DNA of 64,000 bases from Scandinavium lactucae. GTDB taxonomy: Bacteria > Pseudomonadota > Gammaproteobacteria > Enterobacterales > Enterobacteriaceae. A program made the position numbers and the translations under genes. The notes beneath the pieces were generated by a model, which did no database searches, had not been told where the DNA came from, and worked only from the letters and a program-made list of their open reading frames with translations. Of the stretch, positions 1 through 7,687 are shown one piece after another. The stretch is taken from positions 237,289 to 301,288 of the forward strand of contig NZ_JAWXRD010000030.1 in NCBI RefSeq assembly GCF_033843265.1, written 5' to 3'. Each line of letters opens with the position of its first letter. The stretch's first letter is position 1.

Positions 1-608
1 CCGACCTTGCTGCCGATCCAGCCGGACAGCACATAGCCGAGGGTGCCGAAGTGACCGAAGGCAATATCATCGTTCCCGGTGATGCGTTTCATGTAGCGCT
101 GCGCAATCGCCGGGAAAAAGGCCATGATAAGCCCGAGGATCAGCGACCCGGTAAAGACCAGACCGATGCCTTCAAAGCCCGCTACGGTGAGGATCACCCC
201 AATCATGCATGCCATGTAGAAGGTGTGATGCCCGGTGAGGAAAATGTATTTCAGGCGTGTAAATCGTGCCACAACGATATTCGCTACCATGCCAAAGGCC
301 ATGATCAGCGCCGTGGCCGCCCCGTATTTCTCGAGCGCAATGGAAACTATCGCTTCGTTATTCGGGATGATGCCCTGAATGCTGAACGCGTGTTCAAACA
401 TCCCGCCTAACGGATTCAACGAACCGACCAATACACCCGCGCCACCGCCCAGCACAATAAAGCCCAGAATGGTTTTTACCGTGCCTTTAACGACATCTGA
501 AAATGATTTTTTCTGTGCGACCAGTCCAATCAGTGCAATTAAACCCACCAGCACTGAAGGAACTTTTAAAATATCTACCACAAAGTTAAGCGTTTCGAGG
601 ATAAACAT
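1..608 (-). CDS. PTS ascorbate-family IIC permease, C-terminal part outside window
   Basis: The reading frame starts at the ATG at 608 and runs off the left edge after about 202 codons. It encodes a hydrophobic membrane protein beginning MFILETLNFVVDILKVPSVL, with conserved stretches (LGGGAGVLVGSLNPLGGMFEHAF, then TGHHTFYMACM) typical of UlaA/SgaT-type IIC transporters. This subunit would form the sugar channel of a phosphotransferase system in the inner membrane. It lies directly downstream of matching IIB and IIA genes on the same strand, so the three form one operon. The set matches the block next to yfcD in Salmonella (IIC, IIB, IIA, regulator). The substrate is not evident; ascorbate is only the family name. 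Confidence 0.85.
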   Translation of the reverse strand, partial: MFILETLNFVVDILKVPSVLVGLIALIGLVAQKKSFSDVVKGTVKTILGFIVLGGGAGVLVGSLNPLGGMFEHAFSIQGIIPNNEAIVSIALEKYGAATALIMAFGMVANIVVARFTRLKYIFLTGHHTFYMACMIGVILTVAGFEGIGLVFTGSLILGLIMAFFPAIAQRYMKRITGNDDIAFGHFGTLGYVLSGWIGSKV

Positions 609-638
609 ATCTGCCCCTCACTCAAAGTGGAGTCATGA

Positions 639-911
639 TTAACGGCTGGCGAAATAAGCGCTGAGCTTATTTTCCAGTTCATTGATGTCGATAATATTAT
701 TAATGACCACCAGTTGGTGGTCCGGCACGCTGGCGCTCAGGGCAATATCCTTTGCCATGACAAACAGGTCAGCCGCACCCGGCGTGGCTGATGACAGGTC
801 CGAGTGCTCAACCTCCGCATCAATATTGAGCTTCTTGAGGACTTTTTTAATATTCATCTCGACCATAAAACTACTGCCGAGACCGGATCCGCAAATCGCC
901 ATAATTTTCAT
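639..911 (-). CDS. PTS ascorbate-family IIB component
   Basis: A 90-residue cytoplasmic phosphocarrier starting MKIMAICGSGLGSSF. Cys7 in the CGSGLGSS loop is the expected phosphorylated cysteine of UlaB-type IIB proteins, which take phosphate from IIA and pass it to the sugar. The start at 911 is preferred because GGTG lies just upstream; the frame can be extended four codons to 923. The gap to the IIC gene is 30 bp, consistent with one transcript and a heteromeric permease. Confidence 0.85.
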   Translation of the reverse strand: MKIMAICGSGLGSSFMVEMNIKKVLKKLNIDAEVEHSDLSSATPGAADLFVMAKDIALSASVPDHQLVVINNIIDINELENKLSAYFASR

Positions 912-993
912 TATTGTCACCATTTTTTGGTAAAGTCAGCCCGCACTTTACCCGCAGGTAAAATGTCGGAGGTCAGGGGTAAAACGAAAAAAA

Positions 994-1437
994 TCAGAAA
1001 CGGGAAATTATATTTTTTATCTCCTCTCGGGTTTTCGCCTGGTGTAGCAACAGCATCTCTTCATCACTGGAAAATAACGCTGCCAGTGACGAGATCATTT
1101 CAATGTGACTGTGTTTATCCGGAGCTGCCAACATAATAATCAGATCAACCGGATCGTGCTCTTGCGAGCCAAAACTGACACCGTGTTGCAGCTTCAGTAA
1201 TGAAAGTCCTAACCCTCTGGCCCCCTCTTCCGGTCTGGCATGGGGCATCGCAAGCCCGGGAGCCAACACGTAATACGGGCCCAGTTTGTGATGGCTTTCG
1301 ATAATCGCCGTTACGTATTCCGGCCCTATCGTGTGCGCCTTCAGCAGCGGCTGAGCGCAGATTTCCAATGCCTGTGACCAGGTGTCGACCTGCTCCTGCA
1401 ATAGGATGGTTTCCTCGTGGATCCATTGACTCAGCAT
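994..1437 (-). CDS. PTS fructose/mannitol/ascorbate-type IIA component
   Basis: A 147-residue IIA protein. His66 in the motif APGLAMPHARPEEG is the expected phosphorylation site that accepts phosphate from HPr. The start at 1437 follows GGAG at a 6-base spacing; a start at 1452 is in frame but has no such site. It is the first gene of the PTS operon and is read away from the divergent LacI-type repressor gene, with CRP and operator sites in between. It resembles UlaC; the transported sugar is unknown. Confidence 0.85.
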   Translation of the reverse strand: MLSQWIHEETILLQEQVDTWSQALEICAQPLLKAHTIGPEYVTAIIESHHKLGPYYVLAPGLAMPHARPEEGARGLGLSLLKLQHGVSFGSQEHDPVDLIIMLAAPDKHSHIEMISSLAALFSSDEEMLLLHQAKTREEIKNIISRF

Positions 1438-1493
1438 GGTGTTCTCCAGCAATGGGGGGTGGACAAACTTTATGCAAGGTCCAGAGTACTGAC

Positions 1494-1509
1494 TGTGATG
1501 ATACTCACA
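1494..1509. promoter_or_regulatory. CRP binding site between PTS operon and repressor gene
   Basis: TGTGA-N6-TCACA matches both CRP half sites perfectly. It lies 57 bp upstream of the IIA start codon, where cAMP-CRP would activate the PTS operon under carbon limitation. Confidence 0.7.
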
Positions 1510-1511
1510 AA

Positions 1512-1523
1512 GATAGCGCTACC
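1512..1523. promoter_or_regulatory. LacI-family operator 1 (imperfect)
   Basis: GATAGCGCTACC shares the core of operator 2 with one changed base pair. The two operator centres are 35 bp apart, and this copy abuts the CRP site, so repressor binding should compete with activation. Confidence 0.55.
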
Positions 1524-1545
1524 AAAAAAGCAGGTAAGAGATTTG

Positions 1546-1559
1546 TGATAGCGCTATCA
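1546..1559. promoter_or_regulatory. LacI-family operator 2 (perfect palindrome)
   Basis: TGATAGCGCTATCA is a perfect 14-bp palindrome with a central CG, the usual form of LacI/GalR-family operators. It lies about 95 bp upstream of the repressor start and probably serves both divergent genes. The left half also reads TGTGA from 1544, so it overlaps a weak CRP-like site. Confidence 0.6.
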
Positions 1560-1652
1560 AAATGTGAACATCCTGTAATAACTCAGCAAAAGGAGGGATT
1601 TCCGGCGTATACTGCATGCACTTTCAAAACGAGATTTCAATCAGGAAGAAGC

Positions 1653-2672
1653 ATGTCTCTGACCCGAAAACGTCGTAGCACCGGCAAAGTCACCCTCGCC
1701 GATGTGGCGCAGCTGGCTGGCGTGGGAACGATGACCGTTTCCCGGGCGTTGCGTACGCCGGAGCAGGTCTCCGATAAACTCCGGGAAAAGATTGAAGCGG
1801 CAGTTCAGACCCTGGGCTATATGCCCAATATGGCGGCGAGTGCGCTGGCTTCGGCGTCATCGTGGACCATCGGCATGGTGGTGCCGAGCCTGGCGGAAGC
1901 CGGTTGTTCAGAAATGTTTGCCGGGTTGCAGCAGGTATTGCAGCCTGCGGGCTATCAAATCATGCTGGCGGAATCACGCCATCATCTCGATCAGGAAGAG
2001 AAACTACTGGAGACGCTGCTGGCGTCTAACATCGCCGCCGCCATTCTGCTCAGCGTGGAGCATAGCGACACCGTACGGCAGTGGCTGGAAAACAGCGCCA
2101 TTCCGGTGATGGAAATCGGGGCCAAGCGCACCGACCCGCTGGATATAAACATCGGGATTGATAACGTCGCGGCGATGTTTGAACTGACGCAAATGCTCAT
2201 ACAGCGCGGCTATCAGAATATCGGTCTGCTGTGCGCTAACCAGGAGCAATGGATTTTTCAGCAGCATTTGCAGGGCTGGTACAAAGCGATGCTGCGCCAC
2301 CATATGTCGCCCAACCGGGTGATTAACGCCGCGGAACCGCCCACCTTTTCCACCGGCGCGGCACAACTGCCCGAGTTTTTACTGGCCTGGCCGGAACTGG
2401 ATGCGCTGGTCTGCGTGTCGGATGAAATGGCGTGTGGTGCGCTGTATGAATGTCAGCGTCGGCGGATTAAAGTACCGGAGGATTTGGCGGTAGTGGGCTT
2501 TGGTGGCAGCGATGTGAGCCGGGTGTGCCAGCCACCGTTGACCACCATTTCTGTGCCGCATCGCCAGATTGGGATTGAAGCAGGCCGCGCGCTGCTGGCG
2601 CGTCTGAATGATGATGAATGGGAAGAAAACACCGCCATCGCCGCAAAACTGTGTTTGCGGGATAGCTGCTAA
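1653..2672 (+). CDS. LacI/GntR-type transcriptional repressor of the adjacent PTS operon
   Basis: A 339-residue LacI-family regulator. The N-terminal helix-turn-helix (KVTLADVAQLAGVGTMTVSRAL) is followed by a hinge and a periplasmic-binding-protein-like effector domain ending near ALLARLNDD. Overall it resembles the gluconate repressors GntR and IdnR. The start at 1653 is chosen because AGGAAG precedes it; upstream in-frame codons to 1368 overlap the divergent IIA gene and the operators. It faces away from the PTS genes and very likely represses them through the two palindromes. The effector is not evident. It converges with yfcD, with 3 bp between the two stops. Confidence 0.85.
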   Translation: MSLTRKRRSTGKVTLADVAQLAGVGTMTVSRALRTPEQVSDKLREKIEAAVQTLGYMPNMAASALASASSWTIGMVVPSLAEAGCSEMFAGLQQVLQPAGYQIMLAESRHHLDQEEKLLETLLASNIAAAILLSVEHSDTVRQWLENSAIPVMEIGAKRTDPLDINIGIDNVAAMFELTQMLIQRGYQNIGLLCANQEQWIFQQHLQGWYKAMLRHHMSPNRVINAAEPPTFSTGAAQLPEFLLAWPELDALVCVSDEMACGALYECQRRRIKVPEDLAVVGFGGSDVSRVCQPPLTTISVPHRQIGIEAGRALLARLNDDEWEENTAIAAKLCLRDSC

Positions 2673-2675
2673 ACC

Positions 2676-3218
2676 TTACTCGGTTTCTTCTTCTTTCGCT
2701 GATTCGTTGTTGGCATTGCGAGTCATCCACAGCGCCAGCGCTTTTAGGGAATCCGGGGTGAACTCATCGCAACGCGCGGTGATCTCTTCCGGTGTCAGCC
2801 AGCATACTTCACTGACCTCTTCTTCCTGCAACGCAAACGGTCCGTGAGAAACACAGCTAAAGAGGCTGCCCCACACGCGACAATGTTTGTCTTCGAAATA
2901 GAACTGACCGTGGTCAGCAAACGGCACGCCAGCAATCCCCAACTCTTCTTCCGCTTCACGACGGGCTGAATCAAGCAGCTGTTCATCGGACTGTACAACC
3001 CCACCCGCAGTGGCATCCAGCATACCCGGCATGAAGTCCTTGGTTTCTGTGCGACGTTGCACCAGAATTTTCCCCATACCGTCGTGAACCACAATGTAGG
3101 TCGCGCGATGACGCAAGCACTGCGCGCGCATTTGCTCGCGGCTTGACTGTGCGATGACCTCATTGTCTTCGTTGACGATGTCCACCCATTCTGTGCTTGC
3201 CAAGTTCTGCTCCACCAT
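2676..3218 (-). CDS. yfcD: Nudix hydrolase YfcD
   Basis: A 180-residue Nudix protein of the same length as E. coli YfcD. A complete Nudix box (GX5EX7REUXEEXGU) is present in GGVVQSDEQLLDSARREAEE and the residues after it, so the Mg-dependent hydrolase site is intact. The fold resembles isopentenyl-diphosphate isomerase, but the physiological substrate of YfcD is not established. It is downstream of yfcE (55 bp) on the same strand. Confidence 0.93.
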   Translation of the reverse strand: MVEQNLASTEWVDIVNEDNEVIAQSSREQMRAQCLRHRATYIVVHDGMGKILVQRRTETKDFMPGMLDATAGGVVQSDEQLLDSARREAEEELGIAGVPFADHGQFYFEDKHCRVWGSLFSCVSHGPFALQEEEVSEVCWLTPEEITARCDEFTPDSLKALALWMTRNANNESAKEEETE

Positions 3219-3273
3219 CAGAAAACCTTCTCTCTATAGCGCTCTCGCGGCGCGTTTACGGTTGTCGGGTAAA

Positions 3274-3828
3274 TTACGGATTAATTGCAACCTCTGCAAT
3301 AACCCGTTGATCATTGAGTGCTAAAACCCGCAATTTATTCCCCTCCATCATCCCGTAGCTGGCGCTAAAGCCCCCTTTTGGAATGCTGACGGAACCCGGG
3401 TTGAAGTGGAAGATATCACCTTTGCGTTCTGCAACCGGAATATGAGTATGACCATAAACCAGCACATCGCCAGCGGAAAGCGCAGGCAGGTTATCAGGGC
3501 CGAACAGATGCCCGTGGGTCAGGAACAGGCGCTGCTCTGCGGTTAATACCTGCTGCCACGGCGCAGTGATGGGGAAATGCAGCAGCATCTGGTCAACTTC
3601 ACTGTCACAGTTGCCACGCACGGCAATAATCCGCTCTGCCAGCGTGTTTAATCGCTCCGCGACTTCAGCGGGGGCATAGCCTTCCGGCAACGCATTGCGC
3701 GGGCCATGATTAAGCACATCGCCCAAAATTACCAGATAACGTGCGCCACTCTGCGCAAACAACGACAGTACGCGTTCAACGGCGGGCAAAGACCCGTGAA
3801 TATCTGACGCAAACATCAGTTTCATCAA
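3274..3828 (-). CDS. yfcE: Phosphodiesterase YfcE
   Basis: A 184-residue calcineurin-like metallophosphoesterase. The metal-binding motifs appear in order: DIHGS, GDVLNHG, GNCDSE, HGHLFG and GHTHIP. The E. coli protein hydrolyses phosphodiester model substrates with manganese; its natural substrate is unclear. The start retains the MMKLMFASDIHGS form of E. coli. It lies between yfcF and yfcD in the usual order. Confidence 0.94.
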   Translation of the reverse strand: MMKLMFASDIHGSLPAVERVLSLFAQSGARYLVILGDVLNHGPRNALPEGYAPAEVAERLNTLAERIIAVRGNCDSEVDQMLLHFPITAPWQQVLTAEQRLFLTHGHLFGPDNLPALSAGDVLVYGHTHIPVAERKGDIFHFNPGSVSIPKGGFSASYGMMEGNKLRVLALNDQRVIAEVAINP

Positions 3829-3878
3829 TCATTCCTCCACGATAAACCGCACTATCATAACGGATTATTACCGCCTGT

Positions 3879-4523
3879 TCAGCCAGCGTGTTTAGCGGAG
3901 AGCGCGATATAGCGCTGAACGGACGCACGCTGCCACTGGAAGGCGGCATAATCTGCGAGCGGTTCAGGAACATCATCCCCGTTCAGCACCAGTCGATTAA
4001 GCATTAATGCCAGGTCAGTATCAGCAATGGACCATTCACCAAACAGATTCGGCTTGCCGTGCGCCAGCAGCGCATTAGCGGTATCGAACAGTTTCGCGGC
4101 GGCTTTCTGCCCTTCAGCGCTGAGAGACGGTTTTTTCACGCCGCCGAACACCACATCGGTGGAACGTTCTTCCCGAATCGGCATTAAATCACTGCGCAGC
4201 CAGGCCTGGATCTGGCGGGCACGGGCACGCTTTTCAATATCATGCGGATAAAGACGCTCCCACTGCGGCGGAGCAAAACGCTCGTCCAGATATTCCGTAA
4301 TGGCCGAGGATTCGCTCAACGCAAAAGCATCAACTTCCAGTAAAGGTACGCGGCGGGTAACGCCATACCCTTTCCAGTCGGTGTTGAGATGTTCACCCTG
4401 ATTTAAATCGACACTTTTCAGGCTAAAAGCCAGCCCTTTTTCCTGCAATGCAACATACACGGACATCACGTACGGCGAGTAAAAATGGGCATCGGACCAC
4501 AGCGTAATCACGGGACGAGTCAT
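3879..4523 (-). CDS. yfcF: Glutathione S-transferase YfcF
   Basis: A 214-residue GST with a thioredoxin-like N-terminal domain (VITLWSDAHFYSPYVMSVYV) containing the glutathione-binding segment LSESSAITEYL, and an all-helical C-terminal domain. E. coli YfcF has glutathione-dependent peroxidase and transferase activity. It is divergent from yfcG across 138 bp and is followed by yfcE on the same strand. Confidence 0.93.
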   Translation of the reverse strand: MTRPVITLWSDAHFYSPYVMSVYVALQEKGLAFSLKSVDLNQGEHLNTDWKGYGVTRRVPLLEVDAFALSESSAITEYLDERFAPPQWERLYPHDIEKRARARQIQAWLRSDLMPIREERSTDVVFGGVKKPSLSAEGQKAAAKLFDTANALLAHGKPNLFGEWSIADTDLALMLNRLVLNGDDVPEPLADYAAFQWQRASVQRYIALSAKHAG

Positions 4524-4661
4524 AGCTTCCTCAACGGTTTGCGGGTGAAAACCTCAACATATCGTGTCTGTGTCATACTGTCACTTGATGAAAACTCACA
4601 CAATTGAACTAAGCACCTATACTCCAGAAGTCATGAAAATAGCCCAGGCCCAGGAGTTAAA

Positions 4662-5291
4662 ATGATTGACCTCTATTATGCCCCTACCCCGAATGGCCAT
4701 AAAATTACGCTGTTTCTGGAAGAAGCCCAGATGGCGTACCGCCTGATTCGCGTGGATATCAGCAAAGGCGATCAGTTCCGTCCTGAGTTCCTGAGTCTCT
4801 CACCGAATAATAAAATTCCAGCCATTGTCGATCATGTACCCGTCGACGGTGGTGCGCCGCTCAGTTTGTTTGAGTCGGGTGAAATCTTGCTGTATCTGGC
4901 GGAAAAGTCAGGAAAATTGCTCAGTGGTGAACTGCGCGAACGCCATGTCACGCTGCAATGGCTATTCTGGCAGGTCGGCGGTCTGGGCCCAATGCTGGGG
5001 CAAAACCATCATTTCAACCACTTTGCGCCACAGCCGGTACCGTATGCGATTGAACGTTATCAGGTTGAAACCCAACGCCTGTACCACGTACTGAATAAAC
5101 GGCTGGAAATATGCCCGTGGCTTGGCGGCGAGCATTACAGCATTGCCGACATCGCCTGCTGGCCGTGGGTCAACGCCCATCAGCGCCAGCGCATTGACCT
5201 GCAAAATTTCCCAGCGGTGAAAAACTGGTTCGAACGTATTCGTCAGCGCCCGGCAACCGAACGCGCGATGCAGAAGGCCCACGCGAATTAA
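4662..5291 (+). CDS. yfcG: Disulfide-bond oxidoreductase YfcG (GST-like)
   Basis: A 209-residue Nu-class GST homologue. The N-terminal PTPNGHK segment holds the Thr and Asn that bind glutathione in YfcG, and LFESGEILLYLAEK is the gamma-glutamyl binding segment. The E. coli enzyme reduces disulfides using two bound glutathiones rather than a protein cysteine. The C terminus is a few residues shorter than in E. coli. AGGAG precedes the ATG. It is first in a run with folX and yfcH. Confidence 0.93.
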   Translation: MIDLYYAPTPNGHKITLFLEEAQMAYRLIRVDISKGDQFRPEFLSLSPNNKIPAIVDHVPVDGGAPLSLFESGEILLYLAEKSGKLLSGELRERHVTLQWLFWQVGGLGPMLGQNHHFNHFAPQPVPYAIERYQVETQRLYHVLNKRLEICPWLGGEHYSIADIACWPWVNAHQRQRIDLQNFPAVKNWFERIRQRPATERAMQKAHAN

Positions 5292-5340
5292 AACGACTTT
5301 GTTGTATTATGACTGGGATAACAACAAGGAGAAGCCTGCA

Positions 5341-5703
5341 ATGTCCCAGCCAGATGCCATTATTCGTATTAAGAACCTGCGCCTGCGCACCTTTATCGGT
5401 ATCAAAGAAGAAGAAATCGCTAACCGTCAGGATATCGTCGTTAACGTGGTTATCCACTATCCTGCGGAAAACGCGCGCAACAGTGAAGACATCAACGATG
5501 CGCTGAATTATCGCACCATCACCAAGTACATCATTCAGCATGTCGAGAATAACCGTTTCTCTTTGTTGGAAAAATTAACTCAGGATGTGCTCAACATCGC
5601 ATGCGATCATCATTGGGTCACCTATGCTGAGGTAGAAATCGACAAACTTCACGCGCTGCGATACGCCGATTCGGTCTCAATGACCATGAGCTGGCGACGC
5701 TAG
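5341..5703 (+). CDS. folX: Dihydroneopterin triphosphate 2'-epimerase FolX
   Basis: A 120-residue FolB/FolX-type pterin enzyme (T-fold) beginning MSQPDAIIRIKNLRLRTFIG. FolX converts 7,8-dihydroneopterin triphosphate to the monapterin form, on the route to tetrahydromonapterin. The start at 5341 follows AAGGAGAAG and gives the E. coli length; a longer in-frame start at 5299 overlaps nothing but lacks a ribosome site. It is 22 bp upstream of yfcH. Confidence 0.94.
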   Translation: MSQPDAIIRIKNLRLRTFIGIKEEEIANRQDIVVNVVIHYPAENARNSEDINDALNYRTITKYIIQHVENNRFSLLEKLTQDVLNIACDHHWVTYAEVEIDKLHALRYADSVSMTMSWRR

Positions 5704-5725
5704 GCGCAACCCGGACGGAGGTTGC

Positions 5726-6619
5726 ATGAAGATCCTGATTACCGGCGGTACTGGCCTGATTGGCCGTCATTTGATTCCACGTCTGCTTGAACTCGGCCAC
5801 AGTATCATTGTGGTGACCCGCAGCCCGGAGAAAGCCCGCCAGCTGCTCGATGCCCGGGTTGAACTCTGGAAGGGGCTCAGCGAATGCAGCAATCTGGACG
5901 GTATCGATGCGGTGATCAATCTTGCGGGCGAACCCATCGCCGACAAACGCTGGACCAAAGAGCAAAAACAGCGTTTATGCAACAGCCGCTGGCAAATCAC
6001 CCAGAAGCTAGTTGAACTTTTTGCCGCCAGCAGTCAGCCGCCAGGCGTATTCATTTCAGGCTCTGCGGCGGGCTACTATGGTGACCTCGGCGAAGTCGTT
6101 GTCACCGAAGATGAGCCGCCACACAACGAATTTACCCACAAACTTTGCGCCCGCTGGGAACAAATTGCCTGCGGGGCACAGAGCGACGCGACCCGCGTTT
6201 GCCTGCTGCGAACCGGAGTGGTGTTAGCCCCCAAAGGCGGGATCCTCGGGAAAATGGTGCCCCCGTTCAAACTCGGACTCGGTGGCCCAATTGGCAACGG
6301 CCGTCAGTATCTGGCGTGGATCCACATTGACGACATGGTTAACGGCATTCTTTGGCTGCTGGATAACGCTCTGCGCGGCCCATTCAACATGGTTTCACCT
6401 TATCCGGTTCGCAACGAACAGTTCGCCCATGCCCTGGGTCATGCGCTGCATCGCCCGGCGGTGTTACGCGCCCCGGCCACGGCGGTCAGGCTGTTGATGG
6501 GGGAATCATCGGTATTAGTGTTGGGCGGACAACGCGCGTTACCTAAGCGCCTGGAAGACGCTGGCTTCACTTTCCGCTGGTACGATCTCGAAGAAGCATT
6601 GGGTGACGTGCTGGCCTGA
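5726..6619 (+). CDS. yfcH: SDR-family epimerase-like protein YfcH
   Basis: A 297-residue atypical short-chain dehydrogenase (SDR39U1 type) with an N-terminal NADP-binding loop ITGGTGLIGRHL, a central YYG motif (SGSAAGYYGDLGE) and a C-terminal DUF1731 segment (LGGQRALPKRLEDAGFTFR). The substrate is unknown. It is cotranscribed with folX by spacing. In E. coli rpnB (yfcI) follows; here that place is taken by the HicA-like module. Confidence 0.92.
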   Translation: MKILITGGTGLIGRHLIPRLLELGHSIIVVTRSPEKARQLLDARVELWKGLSECSNLDGIDAVINLAGEPIADKRWTKEQKQRLCNSRWQITQKLVELFAASSQPPGVFISGSAAGYYGDLGEVVVTEDEPPHNEFTHKLCARWEQIACGAQSDATRVCLLRTGVVLAPKGGILGKMVPPFKLGLGGPIGNGRQYLAWIHIDDMVNGILWLLDNALRGPFNMVSPYPVRNEQFAHALGHALHRPAVLRAPATAVRLLMGESSVLVLGGQRALPKRLEDAGFTFRWYDLEEALGDVLA

Positions 6620-6649
6620 TTCTGCTCGTTCTTATCGCCTTCATCCCCC

Positions 6650-6684
6650 TATTCCAGTGTAATCGTTGCAAACACACTGGAATA
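6650..6684. repeat. 11-bp inverted repeat downstream of yfcH
   Basis: TATTCCAGTGT at 6650-6660 is repeated inverted as ACACTGGAATA at 6674-6684, with 13 bases between. There is no T-run after it, so it is not a standard terminator. It may be a protein-binding site or an RNA hairpin in the 222-bp gap. Confidence 0.6.
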
Positions 6685-6796
6685 CTGCTCGCATCCCTGA
6701 AATTCTCCTTTCATCTTTCTCGCCAGAACACCATTAACGGCTCGCGTCAGGCGTAATCTCTGCCTCTGCACAGCGATTGTTTTCTCGCATGCGACA

Positions 6797-6827
6797 TGTT
6801 GACATCGGTCAACACCCCATTCATACT
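6797..6827 (+). promoter_or_regulatory. Promoter with overlapping palindromic operator for the HicA-like module
   Basis: TTGACA at 6799-6804 is a perfect -35 box, followed after 17 bp by CATACT (6822-6827) as the -10. The -35 lies inside the palindrome TGTTGAC-ATCG-GTCAACA (6797-6814, 7-bp perfect arms). Binding there would block RNA polymerase, as expected for an autoregulated toxin-antitoxin-like operon. The predicted start site leaves a leader of only about ten bases before the ATG at 6842. Confidence 0.6.
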
Positions 6828-6841
6828 GCACAGGACATCGA

Positions 6842-7099
6842 ATGATGAAGGAACATCCTGATAAACATATTCGGGCAGCTGTCCACTATGCCGTGTCACA
6901 AGGCTGGATTTTTACCTGCGGTGGAAACAGCTCGCATTGTTATGGACGGCTAAAATGCGGGATAGCAGAACATCATCAACATATGATGAGCGTATGGTCT
7001 ACACCCCGATGCCCGCAGAATCACGCCCGCCAGATTGTCAGGAAAGTCGATAGCTGTACCCCACGGCAATCCTTGCTTAAAGAATGGCTGGTTGACTGA
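6842..7099 (+). CDS. Small HicA-like protein (putative RNase toxin)
   Basis: An 85-residue basic protein of unproven function. The layout resembles HicA double-stranded-RNA-binding-fold toxins: helix (KHIRAAVHYAVSQGW), a His in NSSHCYGRL (His32) where HicA has its catalytic His, then a strand and helix (MSVWSTPRCPQNHARQIVRKVD). The WSTP-x3-NHARQ signature recurs, from memory, in uncharacterised gammaproteobacterial proteins next to an HTH partner; this was not checked by search. AGGA lies 6 bases before the ATG. The HTH gene follows after 14 bp. Toxin function is an inference from fold-like pattern and gene pairing only. Confidence 0.7.
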   Translation: MMKEHPDKHIRAAVHYAVSQGWIFTCGGNSSHCYGRLKCGIAEHHQHMMSVWSTPRCPQNHARQIVRKVDSCTPRQSLLKEWLVD

Positions 7100-7113
7100 A
7101 ATAAGGAACCCCT

Positions 7114-7674
7114 ATGTCGCTTTTCAATTTTACTCTGACGCTGTCAGGCGTGACCTCAGATACCTCTGGTCTCGAAGATGCCTTGTTTGCCGCAGGCTGC
7201 GACGATGCTCTGGTGTGCTTTTACGGCACGGCGGTGTATCTCGAATTCGATCGTGAAAGTGAAAGCCTGGCCCAGGCCGTACTTTCTGCCATCAATGATA
7301 TTGAAACCAGCGGGATCGGTGCCCGTGTCGAATCGGTTGACTCTACCCTCGTTGGGCTTAGCGATATCGCCGAGCTCACGGGTCTCACCCGCCAGGCCAT
7401 TGCGTTGCTAAAAGACGGTGCCCGCGGTTCACGTCAATTTCCCGGTCCGGTTCAGCGCGTAAAAGGCAACTCCCCACTCTGGCACTGGCGTACCGTGATT
7501 GACTGGCTGGCAAGCGAAGGGCGTATTGCGGCTGATTCTTCACTTATCGCCAATGCTCATATTCTCGATAGCATGAATCTGGCTTTACAGCTCCGCTCGT
7601 CACTCGAAAAGAACACTGTGATGCACTATCTTCATCAGCTGGAGCAGCAGCACACCTCATCCCTCGCACAATGA
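7114..7674 (+). CDS. HTH DNA-binding protein, putative antitoxin/autoregulator
   Basis: A 186-residue protein. Residues 1-75 form a small alpha/beta domain (GCDDALV, then YLEFDRESESLAQAVLSAINDIE). Residues 80-103 are a clear helix-turn-helix (LVGLSDIAELTGLTRQAIAL), followed by a wing-like stretch PLWHWRTVIDWL common in AlpA/MerR-like binders. A helical C terminus follows. AAGGA lies 7 bases upstream of the ATG. Position after the HicA-like gene and the palindrome over the promoter suggest it represses the operon and neutralises its partner; both roles are inferred. Confidence 0.8.
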   Translation: MSLFNFTLTLSGVTSDTSGLEDALFAAGCDDALVCFYGTAVYLEFDRESESLAQAVLSAINDIETSGIGARVESVDSTLVGLSDIAELTGLTRQAIALLKDGARGSRQFPGPVQRVKGNSPLWHWRTVIDWLASEGRIAADSSLIANAHILDSMNLALQLRSSLEKNTVMHYLHQLEQQHTSSLAQ

Positions 7675-7687
7675 TGCCGGAGAAAGC

